A stretch of DNA of 48,843 bases from Clostridiales bacterium. GTDB lineage: Bacteria; Bacillota; Clostridia; Oscillospirales; CAG-272. The translations under genes were made by a program, and so were the position numbers. The notes beneath the pieces are model-generated. The model saw only the letters and a program-made list of their open reading frames with translations, was not told where the DNA came from and made no database searches. Positions 19,484 through 29,470 of the stretch are shown piece after piece. Location: assembly GCA_012519315.1 (NCBI GenBank), contig JAAYQM010000013.1, forward strand, positions 1-48,843. Direction: 5' to 3'. Every line of letters starts with the position of its first letter. The first letter of the stretch is position 1.

Positions 19484-20383
19484 ATGAAAACAATGAAGAA
19501 ATGGCTTTTGACTCTGGCACTGCCTCTGATTTTGATACTGCCATTATTGCTGGGCAGTTGCGGCTCCGGGAATACCATAACCATCGGATCGAAGGATTTT
19601 AGCGAAAACATTCTTTTGGGCGAAATTTTTGCACAGCTGATTGAAGCTAAAACCGACCTTAAGGTAAATCGGAAGCTGAACATGGGGGGAACCTTTGTCA
19701 ATTTTGAGGCGATAAAAAACAATCAGATTGACATTTACCCTGAATACACCGGTACCGCATTGACCGCTCAACTTGGCATGGAGGTTATTTCCGACCCTGA
19801 TGAGACCTATAATGTTGTGGCGGAGGAATTTGACAGCCGATTCGGTATTAAATGGCTGGAGCCGCTGGGCTTTAACAATACATATGCGATTGCTGTCACA
19901 GAAAAGATTTATCAGGAAACGGGTGCAAAAACAATAAGTGAGCTGATCTCAGCGGCCCCTGAACTGATTTTTGGCGCCGAGCACGAGTTTTTTGACAGGG
20001 AGGATGGCTTTGACGGGCTGATCGCCACCTATGGTCTGAACTTTAAAGGGGATCCGCTGAAAATGAACGTTTCTCTTAAATATCAGGCAATGGACAACGG
20101 CGATATTGACGTTACCGACGTATTTGCCACCGACGGAAACATAATGAAGTATAATCTGAAAATTCTGGAGGACGATAAAGGCTTTTTCCCGCCTTATTAT
20201 GCCGCTCCGATAATCCGAAACAAAACGCTGGAAAAATATCCTGAACTTGAGGAAATTTTGAATTCCCTTGCCGGACTTTTCGATGACGAGACCATGACCG
20301 CCCTCAATTATAAAATTGACGTTGAGGGTATGGATATCGCCGCGGTTGCAAAAGAGTTTCTTGAGGAAAACAATCTGATCTGA
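19484..20383 (+). CDS. Glycine betaine/carnitine/choline-type substrate-binding lipoprotein (OpuCC/OsmX-like)
   Basis: Lipobox LLLGSC; TIGSKDFSENILLGEIFAQLIEAKTDLKV, DIYPEYTGTAL. Confidence 0.92.
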   Translation: MKTMKKWLLTLALPLILILPLLLGSCGSGNTITIGSKDFSENILLGEIFAQLIEAKTDLKVNRKLNMGGTFVNFEAIKNNQIDIYPEYTGTALTAQLGMEVISDPDETYNVVAEEFDSRFGIKWLEPLGFNNTYAIAVTEKIYQETGAKTISELISAAPELIFGAEHEFFDREDGFDGLIATYGLNFKGDPLKMNVSLKYQAMDNGDIDVTDVFATDGNIMKYNLKILEDDKGFFPPYYAAPIIRNKTLEKYPELEEILNSLAGLFDDETMTALNYKIDVEGMDIAAVAKEFLEENNLI

Positions 20384-20617
20384 CACCTGAAAATCGCCAT
20401 TTCAAGCGTAATTGAACAATAGCCGGAAGTAAAAAGGCTCAGCAAAACAAAAGGTTAACAAAATCGGTTCCGCAAGGAAAGGACTTATTACCTTGCCGTC
20501 TGTTTGTTCACAGTTGCCTCAAGAGTTCATATTATGTAATGAATACAGATTAAAGAGGGAGAATGCACATCCTTCTTTAATGCTGCAAATTTATGCATTA
20601 TATAAGGAGAAAACGCA

Positions 20618-21058
20618 GTGAACAACCGTCGAATTGAAGGCGACAGACGTGATTTAGGTCCGAATCCATTAGTTGTAAACATCAACAGGGCCGCCAGGGC
20701 TAATCCATTTTACCGAAGTACATTATGGACGGGAGACCATCTTCAGGTAACCTTAATGAGTATAAAGGTTGGAGGGGATATCGGTCTTGAGGCTCACCCG
20801 AATCTTGATCAGTTTATACGGGTTGAAAGCGGATTCGGACTTGTTAAAATGGGAACAAACCAAAACCATCTGGACTATCAGGAAAAGATTGACGGCAATT
20901 TTGCCGTTGTCATTCCTGCCGGTACGTGGCACAATATTATCAATATCGGAAACAGACCCTTAAAGCTCTATTCAATCTATGCACCGCCTGCCCACCCCTT
21001 CGGAACGGTACACGAAACAAAGGAAATCGCCGAAGAAGCAGAGGATCATTATCATTAA
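20618..21058 (+). CDS. Cupin domain-containing protein
   Basis: GGDIGLEAHPNLDQFIRVESGFGLVKMG...VVIPAGTWHNIINIGNRPLKLYSIYAPP. Confidence 0.88.
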   Translation: MNNRRIEGDRRDLGPNPLVVNINRAARANPFYRSTLWTGDHLQVTLMSIKVGGDIGLEAHPNLDQFIRVESGFGLVKMGTNQNHLDYQEKIDGNFAVVIPAGTWHNIINIGNRPLKLYSIYAPPAHPFGTVHETKEIAEEAEDHYH

Positions 21059-21095
21059 AACTTAGTAAAGAGATTGCCCTTGAGTGCCGGCAATG

Positions 21096-21142
21096 AAAAG
21101 ACAACCTCCGAGTTAACCAGGTTAACTCGGAGGTTGTCTTTT
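21096..21142. terminator. Bidirectional intrinsic terminator, 22-bp perfect stem
   Basis: AAAAGACAACCTCCGAGTTAAC-CAG-GTTAACTCGGAGGTTGTCTTTT. Confidence 0.92.
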
Positions 21143-21224
21143 CAGATAATTTATACAAAATTTGCATGAGATCGCAGCAGTCAATCTATGGGAAGGGGAA
21201 GAGCCTCTCTAAAATGGGGGGAAA

Positions 21225-22112
21225 CTAGTCGATATCCTCGATAACCGTTTCAGGCGGCGTGTCAAGCACTCCGGGATTGAGTAAATATCGCTTTAATATT
21301 TTAAAGGCCGAGGCGTAGTAATAGCCGTCGCAGATTCGCTCATCGGTGACAATGGTAAAATCGACATAGGTTTTTTTCTCCGGTTTCCCGTCGGGGGTGA
21401 GAATGGTCTGTGTTCTTTTTGCACCGTATGAAAAGAAAATCGGCAGATTTCCAAAATCGTAGAGATGGTGGTAGATCGGAGGTATACCCAAAGAGCCCAT
21501 GCTGGTGATGATTAGAGAGCCGTGAAAAGGGCTGACTTTTGTAAGGAAACGGGGCAGCAGGCCAAAGTAGTCAAGCAGATCTAAGAACCATATGGTAAAC
21601 TTGAGAAACAGCCCCGGTATGTAGTTAAGCAGCTTTGCGGTATTGTCAAAGTCGCTTTCATCCTTGTAGCCGATATTTTTCTCAACCAATTCATTGAATT
21701 TTTCATATACCTCGGTCAGGGTATCGGTCGGGGAGAAAAATGCCTTGATAATAGTATCCGGGGCACTTAGGGACATCTCCTTTTTTATGACCATAACCAC
21801 TTCTATATTGTTGCGGGCATAGATTTTTTGCCCGCTGATAAAGCGGTTGATGCCCGGCCGTATGGCAACGGTGCGAACATAAGCGGCCAGGATGATGTGA
21901 AGTATGCCAATATTTTTATAGCCTTCGGCTCTTTTCTTTTTAATCAGGCGCTCTGCTTCGGTAATATCAAAGCTGTCTCTGAAGCTGTTTTGTGCATCAG
22001 ACCGTCTTTTCATTATATAAGGCGAAATACGGCTCATAGGGTGGATGCTGCGAAGCTTTCTTCCGTCCTTTCGATCACCAAAGCGTCGTCTTCTTTTGTT
22101 TTTTTGCATCAT
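21225..22112 (-). CDS. 2-oxo-acid dehydrogenase E2 catalytic-domain-like protein (stand-alone, degenerate)
   Basis: GSLIITSMGSLGIPPIYHHLYDFGNLPIFFSYG and VDFTIVTDERICDGYYYA (cf. DHRxxDG). Confidence 0.65.
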   Translation of the reverse strand: MMQKNKRRRRFGDRKDGRKLRSIHPMSRISPYIMKRRSDAQNSFRDSFDITEAERLIKKKRAEGYKNIGILHIILAAYVRTVAIRPGINRFISGQKIYARNNIEVVMVIKKEMSLSAPDTIIKAFFSPTDTLTEVYEKFNELVEKNIGYKDESDFDNTAKLLNYIPGLFLKFTIWFLDLLDYFGLLPRFLTKVSPFHGSLIITSMGSLGIPPIYHHLYDFGNLPIFFSYGAKRTQTILTPDGKPEKKTYVDFTIVTDERICDGYYYASAFKILKRYLLNPGVLDTPPETVIEDID

Positions 22113-22308
22113 AATTTCCTTTCATGAAATGTGACGTCAAAAATTTAGGAATGCACTGATAAAGATATGTAAATATATTGCGAATTTTCAACACATTTAT
22201 ACAGAAATTATACACTAAATTATGTATTAAATCAAGTAAAATTTTTAATGTTGTTAAAGAAAAGTGCATGAATTGTTTATAAAAGGGTAAAAGATGTCCG
22301 GCCATTTG

Positions 22309-22337
22309 TTGACATGCAAAGGAGGGTATGATATCAT
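22309..22337 (+). promoter_or_regulatory. Promoter TTGACA-N17-TATCAT
   Basis: Direct reading upstream of 22414. Confidence 0.55.
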
Positions 22338-22413
22338 AATATCATATTATTAAGGGATTCCTAGGCTGCCTCAAAATCGTCGACTAAAAATTTTACAAAA
22401 CAGAGGAAATTTT

Positions 22414-23100
22414 ATGGACAAGGATAGGAACGAAATGTTGGCAAAGGATAATGTCGAAGCCGAGCCGGATGCCGGAAATGTCCGAAAGACAAAGCGTCTC
22501 AGGCGAACGCAGATTGTTTTATCCTGTGCATTGGCCCCCCTCTTAATTTCTCTTGCAATTGCAATATATAATATGGTCATTTATTTTTCTGGTGCTCGCA
22601 AGGATTTTTGGTTTGTCATTGGGGTGATGCTTTTGTATCTTCCCGGCTGTGTATTCGCTTTGCTTGCGATTCTGTTTGATCTTCGGGTTACGATGTTAAA
22701 ATATACTCTCGAAGCACCGCTTGAGAAGGGGATGAAAAACAAGAGATACTTAAGGGTGATATCAATCATTATTCATGTGCTGTTAATTATTATGATGTCG
22801 ATTTTCGTTCTTTGCTCTTTGCTGTTGCTGTTGGGGAATGTGCATATAGCTTATATTATGCCGGCTTTGGGTCTTTTGTTTGTATTTGATTGGGTATTAA
22901 TATTTAATATTTTAGTTTTTATATCGATAACAGTTTTTCATATCCTCTATCGCAGATCCGCTCTTGCCAATATCTCGATCGAAAAAGAAAACAAGCCTTG
23001 GAAATTCCCCCTTCTCTCCTTTTCAATAGCGATTGTCATGATCTTGTTTACCACATCGACTTTGTATATTTATCTTGTTGAGATCAGCCGGTCTTTTTAG
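22414..23100 (+). CDS. Multi-pass membrane protein, unknown function
   Basis: Several hydrophobic segments. Confidence 0.6.
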   Translation: MDKDRNEMLAKDNVEAEPDAGNVRKTKRLRRTQIVLSCALAPLLISLAIAIYNMVIYFSGARKDFWFVIGVMLLYLPGCVFALLAILFDLRVTMLKYTLEAPLEKGMKNKRYLRVISIIIHVLLIIMMSIFVLCSLLLLLGNVHIAYIMPALGLLFVFDWVLIFNILVFISITVFHILYRRSALANISIEKENKPWKFPLLSFSIAIVMILFTTSTLYIYLVEISRSF

Positions 23101-23189
23101 GCTATGAATAAGTGCTGCAATGACAATCCGGTTTGATGGTTTGTTTTAAATTCAGTTTTTGATTATAAAAAAAAGATAGAGCCTTCCTG

Positions 23190-23223
23190 CCGAAAGACGG
23201 CAAGGAGGCTCTTTAATCTTTAA
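23190..23223. terminator. Hairpin terminator between convergent genes
   Basis: GAGCCTTCCTGCCG-AAAGA-CGGCAAGGAGGCTC, flanked by A/T runs. Confidence 0.6.
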
Positions 23224-23224
23224 T

Positions 23225-23857
23225 TTAGGAAGCGATCTCGGATCTCGAGGTAACTTTTGCGTATTTTTTGAGATCTCCTTTATAAATCACGTCCCCTTTG
23301 ATGTTGGCCAGGGTCTGCGGCCGGATCAGGCTGAGGGATTGATTGAAATTGGCGATACCGCTCTCATGCAGAATATATGCCACAAACTTTGAGCAGGTAA
23401 AGCGGTTTTTGCTGTTTATACTGATGTTGAAAATATTGCCGAAAAAGCCGCGCATATCATATTTATAAAGTTTTTTTTGGGAAAACATTATATTGACAAG
23501 TCTTTTTGCTTTCTCGTATTCATCGCGCGTCAATGAAATCTTTATAACCAGACCGGGAAGATATTGACACCTTTTCAGAAATCCCGAATCAAACCGCTCA
23601 CAGGAAAGACGTCCTAAAAAGGGGTAGTAGCTCCACTTGCGTGAAAAGCTGTACATCTCGGAGAGGCAGCTGCAGAATGAAATTGCGGCATGGGTATATG
23701 TGTCTCGTGTGTAGAACTGAATTATTTTTGCGACAATGGAGCGCGGACGACTGAGCACCACATACAGGCAATATTCCTTGGGAGCTGTAGAACAGTTTAT
23801 AGTATTAGCCGATGTTTTTGATTTGAATTTAAACCAATTGTAAGAGAATATTTTCAT
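23225..23857 (-). CDS. YiiX-like permuted papain/NlpC-P60-type hydrolase
   Basis: TRDTYTHAAISF (His) before FTCSKFVAYIL (Cys): permuted order. Confidence 0.6.
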   Translation of the reverse strand: MKIFSYNWFKFKSKTSANTINCSTAPKEYCLYVVLSRPRSIVAKIIQFYTRDTYTHAAISFCSCLSEMYSFSRKWSYYPFLGRLSCERFDSGFLKRCQYLPGLVIKISLTRDEYEKAKRLVNIMFSQKKLYKYDMRGFFGNIFNISINSKNRFTCSKFVAYILHESGIANFNQSLSLIRPQTLANIKGDVIYKGDLKKYAKVTSRSEIAS

Positions 23858-23995
23858 AAAGGGCAGAATCCTTTCGGATGAGTTGCTGGTTTCGGAGAAG
23901 GTTGTTTGCTTTTCTAATAGTTTAACATATATTTATAAAATTGTAAACACAGTAATTTATAGCGAGGGAGCGGGTATATTTTTTGGGGGTTAGCT

Positions 23996-25561
23996 CTATG
24001 AGTCGGGCAGACTGTCGGGCGCCCTTTCAATATACGGAAGTTCAAACCAGAAAGTGCTGCCCAAACGGGGGATGCTCTTAACGCCAAAGGGAACTCTGTG
24101 AAGCTCTAAAATGTTTTTAACGATAGAAAGCCCAAGCCCTGTTCCGACGGATGCCCGACGGTGGATCTTGTCAATTTTATAGTATCTGTCCCAAATATAT
24201 GGCAGATGATCGGCAGGAATGCCTTCACCGGTGTCCGAAATTTCAATTCTTGCCATATTTTCACGTCGATATAGGCGAACTGTTACCTTTTTGTCCTCTC
24301 CGGTGTAATTGACGGCATTGTTTATCAAATTGTAGATTACCTGCGAAATCTTTCCACGGTCGGCAAAAACGGTGAGATTTATCGAGCAGTCGAAAACAAA
24401 CTGATAGCCCTCCGCCTCGGTCATTTTTTGATATCTCGCGATCGTTTCATTAAGCAGATCGGTGAGGTTAAAGGGGGCAGGGGAGAGGGTTACCGAACCC
24501 GATTGATGCTTTGATAGCTCCAGCAGATCATTGACAAGCAAGTTGAGCCGTTTGGCATCGTCGATGATTACCTGTATATTTTCGGGAGTATTCTCGCCGG
24601 GGATATCCCGCATGGCCTCACTATATCCCGTAATCATTGTGAGGGGGGTGCGCAGGTCATGGGATACGTTGGCAATAAGCTCCCGGCGCAGCTTTTCAAC
24701 CTTTGAAAGCTCGTGGGCGGCATAATTGAGGGTATCGGACAGCTCGGAAATTTCCTTGTATCCCTCCCCTGAGAAGCTCGTTTCATAGTTGCCGGCTGCC
24801 AGAACCTTAGCCGACTGATTAATCTGTACAATCGGGCGTGATATTCTGCGTGAAATCAGCAAGGCAAGCAAAAGGGATGCTGTAACAAGCAGGACAGAAA
24901 TAACAGCAAGCTGAACGGTTAAGGTGCGGGTAACTGCGGCAACGGGTGAGATGGCGCAGTCAAACATGATAATTAGGCTTTGCCCTTCGGGGTTGGTGGC
25001 GATTTTTGTATAGATCAGACGGTCTACAATTCCCCTTGACAGGGATGTATTGTTTTTCGGTTGATAGGGGGATGCTTCCCATTCTGTTTCTGATTGAGGG
25101 GGAAAGCGGTCGATAAAATCCAGCTTGAAATGGGTGATTGACTCGCCGCCTCCCTCTAGCGCGCTGTTGTAGAATCGGTTGAGGGCGGAGGAATCCAGCC
25201 GGTGCAGGATCCCGCTGCTTAAAAAATCCACCGACGCTAGTAGCTTGCCTGAGGTAAGGTAGACCAGAATATTAATCTCATTGTCCACGGCGGTTTTCTC
25301 GGCGGCAGACTGGATTTGTTCCGACTCCACCTTTGAAAGGGAGGCGGCTGCGCTCTTCAGGCGGTGGACGGTTATCCTATAGTAAAAATCATCGAGAAAG
25401 ACAATTTGACCGATCCAGAGCAGAATGATAACAAAGGCACAAAAGCCCGCAAGGTAGAAAAACAATTTCCGCTTGAGGCTTAGGTTCGGTCTTTTTTTTG
25501 CCGTTCTTTTGAATAGTCGGGTTATTTTATTTGTTGTTTTCATTTCAGCGCGGCGCATCAA
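23996..25561 (-). CDS. Sensor histidine kinase (HAMP, HisKA, HATPase_c)
   Basis: NVSHDLRTPLTMITGYSEAMRD; NLINNAVNYT; DTGEGIP; GTGLGLSIVKNI. Confidence 0.95.
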   Translation of the reverse strand: MMRRAEMKTTNKITRLFKRTAKKRPNLSLKRKLFFYLAGFCAFVIILLWIGQIVFLDDFYYRITVHRLKSAAASLSKVESEQIQSAAEKTAVDNEINILVYLTSGKLLASVDFLSSGILHRLDSSALNRFYNSALEGGGESITHFKLDFIDRFPPQSETEWEASPYQPKNNTSLSRGIVDRLIYTKIATNPEGQSLIIMFDCAISPVAAVTRTLTVQLAVISVLLVTASLLLALLISRRISRPIVQINQSAKVLAAGNYETSFSGEGYKEISELSDTLNYAAHELSKVEKLRRELIANVSHDLRTPLTMITGYSEAMRDIPGENTPENIQVIIDDAKRLNLLVNDLLELSKHQSGSVTLSPAPFNLTDLLNETIARYQKMTEAEGYQFVFDCSINLTVFADRGKISQVIYNLINNAVNYTGEDKKVTVRLYRRENMARIEISDTGEGIPADHLPYIWDRYYKIDKIHRRASVGTGLGLSIVKNILELHRVPFGVKSIPRLGSTFWFELPYIERAPDSLPDS

Positions 25562-26234
25562 ATCGATAGCCCACCCCTCTCAATGTAACAATCAGGCGGC
25601 TGTATTCACCAAGGGACTTGCGGAGCAGCTTTATATGGGTGTCAAGTGTGCGGTCTCCTCCGTAAAAATCATAACCCCAAACCTCGCAGAGCAACTTCTC
25701 ACGGGCCAGGGCGATGTTGCGATTTCTGATTAAATAAAAGAGAAGATCGTATTCCTTCGGGGAGAGATTGACCTGCTGCCCGTCTATGTAGACAATACGA
25801 GCGGTAAAGTCGACACGCAGGCCGTCTATCTCAAAGATTTCGTGTTTTTTGTGAGTGTCGGCGGGGCTCGATTTTGTTGCCCGCTTTGTAATAGCCTCAA
25901 TGCGGAGCATCAGCTCTTTTGGTGAGAAGGGCTTGACCACATAGTCGTCGATGCCAAGTTCAAAGCCGTTGATTTTATCGTATTCTTCACCGCGGGCGCT
26001 AAGCATGATGATAGGAACGTCGGAGAACCGGCGTATTTCACGGCAGGCAGAGAAGCCGTCAAGCTCCGGCATCATAATATCCATGATGACAAGATCGTAG
26101 GGATATTTTTTGCACATTCTGATAGCCTCAAGACCGTCCCCTGCCTCGTCTACCGAGTGCCCCTCGAAAACGGCATACTTGCGTATCAGCGCGCAGATTT
26201 TTTCTTCGTCATCTACAACAAGAAGTTTTAGCAT
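25545..26234 (-). CDS. OmpR/PhoB-family response regulator
   Basis: VVDDEEKI, DLVIMDIMMPELDG, GGDRTLDTHIKLLRKSLGEYSRLIVTLRGVGYRF. Confidence 0.95.
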   Translation of the reverse strand: MLKLLVVDDEEKICALIRKYAVFEGHSVDEAGDGLEAIRMCKKYPYDLVIMDIMMPELDGFSACREIRRFSDVPIIMLSARGEEYDKINGFELGIDDYVVKPFSPKELMLRIEAITKRATKSSPADTHKKHEIFEIDGLRVDFTARIVYIDGQQVNLSPKEYDLLFYLIRNRNIALAREKLLCEVWGYDFYGGDRTLDTHIKLLRKSLGEYSRLIVTLRGVGYRFDAPR

Positions 26235-26368
26235 CGATCTCCTCCGATTTTAAGTATTTCCTCATGGATTTATAAATGAATGTCCCTGCGTGGACGGGCG
26301 CAGGGACATCGGCATACACTCTAAACAATTGGGGATATTCGGATGTGCGCCGAATGAGAAGGGAGATG

Positions 26369-27631
26369 TCAGGATTGATTCTCAAAGGGGATTTCCTTGC
26401 CTTCCGGCACCTTTTCATAGCAGGTCACATTTACTTCCACCAGCTTTTGCTGTCGGGATACCGTTACCTTTAAGATATCGCCCACCGAATGTTTTGAGAG
26501 GATTTTTTTGATGTCGGCAGGGCTGGAAATCTCAACATCGTCGATAGCTGTTATGCGGTCTCCGGGCTTCAGCTCGGGATTAAGGGAAGAGGATACAACA
26601 TATACACCGAGGGTACTTACACGGTAGGCAAGCGCCTGAGAATAATCGCTGATATAGATGGTTTCAATCCCGAGGAAGGGTCTGCCCTTGACGTAGCCGT
26701 ATTCAAGGATTTGCTCAACGACCGAATAGACCATGTTAATAGGAATGGCGAATCCAAGACCCTCAATGTCGGTGCCCGATGATTTTGCATTGACAATTCC
26801 GACAAGCTCGCCATAGAGATTAAACAGACCGCCGCCCGAGTTTCCGGGGTTGATGGCTGCATTGGTCTGCAGCAGGGTCATTGTGTCCCCGTCAATGGTA
26901 ATTTCCCGGTCAAGAGCGCTGATAATGCCGTTTGTCACCGTTCCCCCAAGCTCGCCGAGGGGATTGCCGATGGCTACAACATCTTGACCGACAACCAGCT
27001 TTGTGCTATCCCCGATCAATACGGGAGAAAGGTCGGATGCATCAATTTTTATAACGGCAACATCTGTTTCCGAATCGGTTCCGATGACGGTAGCCGTATA
27101 TTCTTTATCGTCATTTGTGCGGACGGTGATGGTGTCGGCACCGTTTATCACATGATGGTTGGTAACGATATAGCCGTCTGCTGAGAGGACAACACCGCTG
27201 CCGGCGCCGCCGGAGATATACTGCTGGAAGTAGCCGCCGGTTTTCACTGTTTCGGTCCTGATCTCGACAATTGAGGCGGCAACCGAGGCGGCGACCGTCG
27301 CGATATCACTCATCGGCGTGGTTGTGTCGATATTGACCGATTTATAAAATACAGGAGTATGGGTTGCCCCGCGGTCCTTAGTGCCAAGGTCCTGCTTTTG
27401 CATAAGATAATTTCCGAGAAAGGCGCCGCCAAGACCGGCTGCACCCGATGCTATAATACAGAAAGAAAGAATGGCGGCTATAATGGGAGTACGATCGATT
27501 TTTTTCTTTCTTTTTTCGGGAGGCGGCGAATAGACCGGCGGCAGATTGCTCGGATTTGGCTGATAATAGTTGGGATTTTGGGATTGAAAATTAATATGAT
27601 ATTCATGTTGTTCATGATTGAATTCTGACAT
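26369..27631 (-). CDS. HtrA/DegP-like trypsin-type serine protease with TM anchor and PDZ domain
   Basis: VTNHHVI, SETDVAVIKI, TNAAINPGNSGGGLFN; PDZ PGDRITAIDDVEISSPADI. Confidence 0.93.
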   Translation of the reverse strand: MSEFNHEQHEYHINFQSQNPNYYQPNPSNLPPVYSPPPEKRKKKIDRTPIIAAILSFCIIASGAAGLGGAFLGNYLMQKQDLGTKDRGATHTPVFYKSVNIDTTTPMSDIATVAASVAASIVEIRTETVKTGGYFQQYISGGAGSGVVLSADGYIVTNHHVINGADTITVRTNDDKEYTATVIGTDSETDVAVIKIDASDLSPVLIGDSTKLVVGQDVVAIGNPLGELGGTVTNGIISALDREITIDGDTMTLLQTNAAINPGNSGGGLFNLYGELVGIVNAKSSGTDIEGLGFAIPINMVYSVVEQILEYGYVKGRPFLGIETIYISDYSQALAYRVSTLGVYVVSSSLNPELKPGDRITAIDDVEISSPADIKKILSKHSVGDILKVTVSRQQKLVEVNVTCYEKVPEGKEIPFENQS

Positions 27632-27778
27632 AAATAGCTGCACCTCCGTTGTTCTCAATGCTTTTTTATCTTTCTATTGTTAGTATAATCGCCAAATGTG
27701 ATGAGTTTATGATGGTTATTAAAAAAAAATGAAAATCTTTGATGTGCAGCATAACAGTCTTGACGATTACATTTCCAA

Positions 27779-28216
27779 TTATTCGGACTGCTTTTGGCAG
27801 GCGGGGGAGTCCAGATAGTTTTGGAGTATAATTTGGGCAGAAAGAGTATCAACACGTGCCTTCCTCTTTGCCCCTCTTGTGTTGGTCAGATTAAGAAGCT
27901 GATGAGCGGCGGCGGTGGAAAGGCGTTCATCAAAGAAAACAATCTCTGCACTTGTCAACGGGGCAAGAAGGGCTGCAAAGGCGCGCACGACGGCGGCACG
28001 CTCCCCCTCCGAACCGTTCATGTTTTTCGGCAGACCGATCACAATAGTCCCTACATCTCGCTCATCCGCCTCCTTGGCCACTCGCTCGGCTGTGTTTCTC
28101 ATGCCGCCACAGGAGATATAGCCGATGCCTGAGGCAAGAATGCCCATCGGATCAGATATGGCAAGTCCGGTGCGGACATCGCCGTAATCGACGGCCATAA
28201 TTCGTTTTCTTATCAT
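27779..28216 (-). CDS. ruvX: Holliday junction resolvase RuvX (YqgF)
   Basis: MAVDYGDVRTGLAISD; VIGLPKNMNGSEG; FFDERLST. Confidence 0.92.
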   Translation of the reverse strand: MIRKRIMAVDYGDVRTGLAISDPMGILASGIGYISCGGMRNTAERVAKEADERDVGTIVIGLPKNMNGSEGERAAVVRAFAALLAPLTSAEIVFFDERLSTAAAHQLLNLTNTRGAKRKARVDTLSAQIILQNYLDSPACQKQSE

Positions 28217-28273
28217 GTATTATCCCACTTTTTTGTATTTTTAACGTTGGTTTTTATTGCATTTTTTGCAAAA

Positions 28274-29359
28274 TTAATAGATGAACATAGCATCCCCAAA
28301 GGAGAAAAATCGGTATTTTTCGGCAATAGCCGCCTTATAGGCATCAAGTATTCTCTCCCGTCCGGCAAAGGCGGAAACCAGCATAAGGAGGGTGCTTTCG
28401 GGCAGGTGAAAATTGGTGATGAGGGCATCTACCGCCTTGAATCGGTAGCCGGGGTATATAAAGATGCCGGTATCTCCCGATATCGGAGATATTCGCCCGC
28501 TGTCGTCCGATACAGTTTCAAGAACGCGGCAGGCCGTTGTGCCGACGGCGATAATTCTTCCCCCCGCCGCCTTTCGGCGGTTGATTGTCTCCGCGCTTTC
28601 CGGCGAGACCGAAAAATATTCTGAGTGCATATGATGCTTGGCGAGGGAGTCAACCTTAACCGGTCGAAAGGTACTCAGCCCTACATGGAGCAAAACCGGA
28701 ACAAGGGCGCAGCCCTTGTTTTTAATGCGGCAGAGCAGCTCTTCTGTAAAATGGAGACCTGCTGTCGGGGCGGCCGCCGAGCCCTCCTCTCTTGCGTAAA
28801 CGGTTTGATAGCGTTCGGCATCCTTTAATTCTTCGGTGATATAAGGGGGGAGGGGAAGGGTGCCAACCTGTTCAAGCAGAGTGTAAATATTCCCCTCCGC
28901 GGGATTGTATTCAAAGCGAAGCAGGCGGTTGCCCTCCTCGACAATATCAACAACCTCCGCCATAAGGCAACCCTCTCCGAAAATAAAGCGGGTACCGATC
29001 TTTGCATGCTTTCCCGGTCGGGATAGGGATTCCCAAAGATCCTTTCCTCTCTGACGCAGCAGAAGAAACTCAAGCACACGATTCGGGTTATTCTCTGCCA
29101 CTCCCATAAGACGAGCGGGAATTACCTTTGAATCGTTGATTACAAGGGTGTCCTCCGGGCGTAGCATCTCGACTATTTCGTAAAAACGATGATGGCTGAG
29201 AACCCCCTTTGACCGATCAAGGGAGAGGAGCCGTGATTCATCCCGCTTTTTTGCGGGATGCTGGGCGATCAGCTCAGAGGGTAGATCGTAATAAAAATCG
29301 GAGGTTTTAAGTGAGGTGTTGATACGGGGATTGTTTATAATATTTTGCTGCATAGTCAA
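28274..29359 (-). CDS. queA: S-adenosylmethionine:tRNA ribosyltransferase-isomerase
   Basis: [56 protein letters not shown]. Confidence 0.95.
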   Translation of the reverse strand: MTMQQNIINNPRINTSLKTSDFYYDLPSELIAQHPAKKRDESRLLSLDRSKGVLSHHRFYEIVEMLRPEDTLVINDSKVIPARLMGVAENNPNRVLEFLLLRQRGKDLWESLSRPGKHAKIGTRFIFGEGCLMAEVVDIVEEGNRLLRFEYNPAEGNIYTLLEQVGTLPLPPYITEELKDAERYQTVYAREEGSAAAPTAGLHFTEELLCRIKNKGCALVPVLLHVGLSTFRPVKVDSLAKHHMHSEYFSVSPESAETINRRKAAGGRIIAVGTTACRVLETVSDDSGRISPISGDTGIFIYPGYRFKAVDALITNFHLPESTLLMLVSAFAGRERILDAYKAAIAEKYRFFSFGDAMFIY

Positions 29360-29470
29360 ATCCAGTTTCTTTTATTTCGTCATAGGGCGGGCGGTGAGAT
29401 TGGGGCTTGTGGCATCTTTCGCCCGATAATGTTGATTACAAAGATATTATAGTATAAATTGCGTATGAAA

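Noticed and set aside
26281-26306. Hairpin GTCCCTGCG-N8-CGCAGGGAC between htrA and the response regulator
   Set aside because: Short stem without a T-run; could be a weak terminator or chance, not enough to claim
27655-27855. Minus-strand 66-aa ORF between ruvX and htrA
   Set aside because: Overlaps the ruvX 3' end in another frame with no recognisable product
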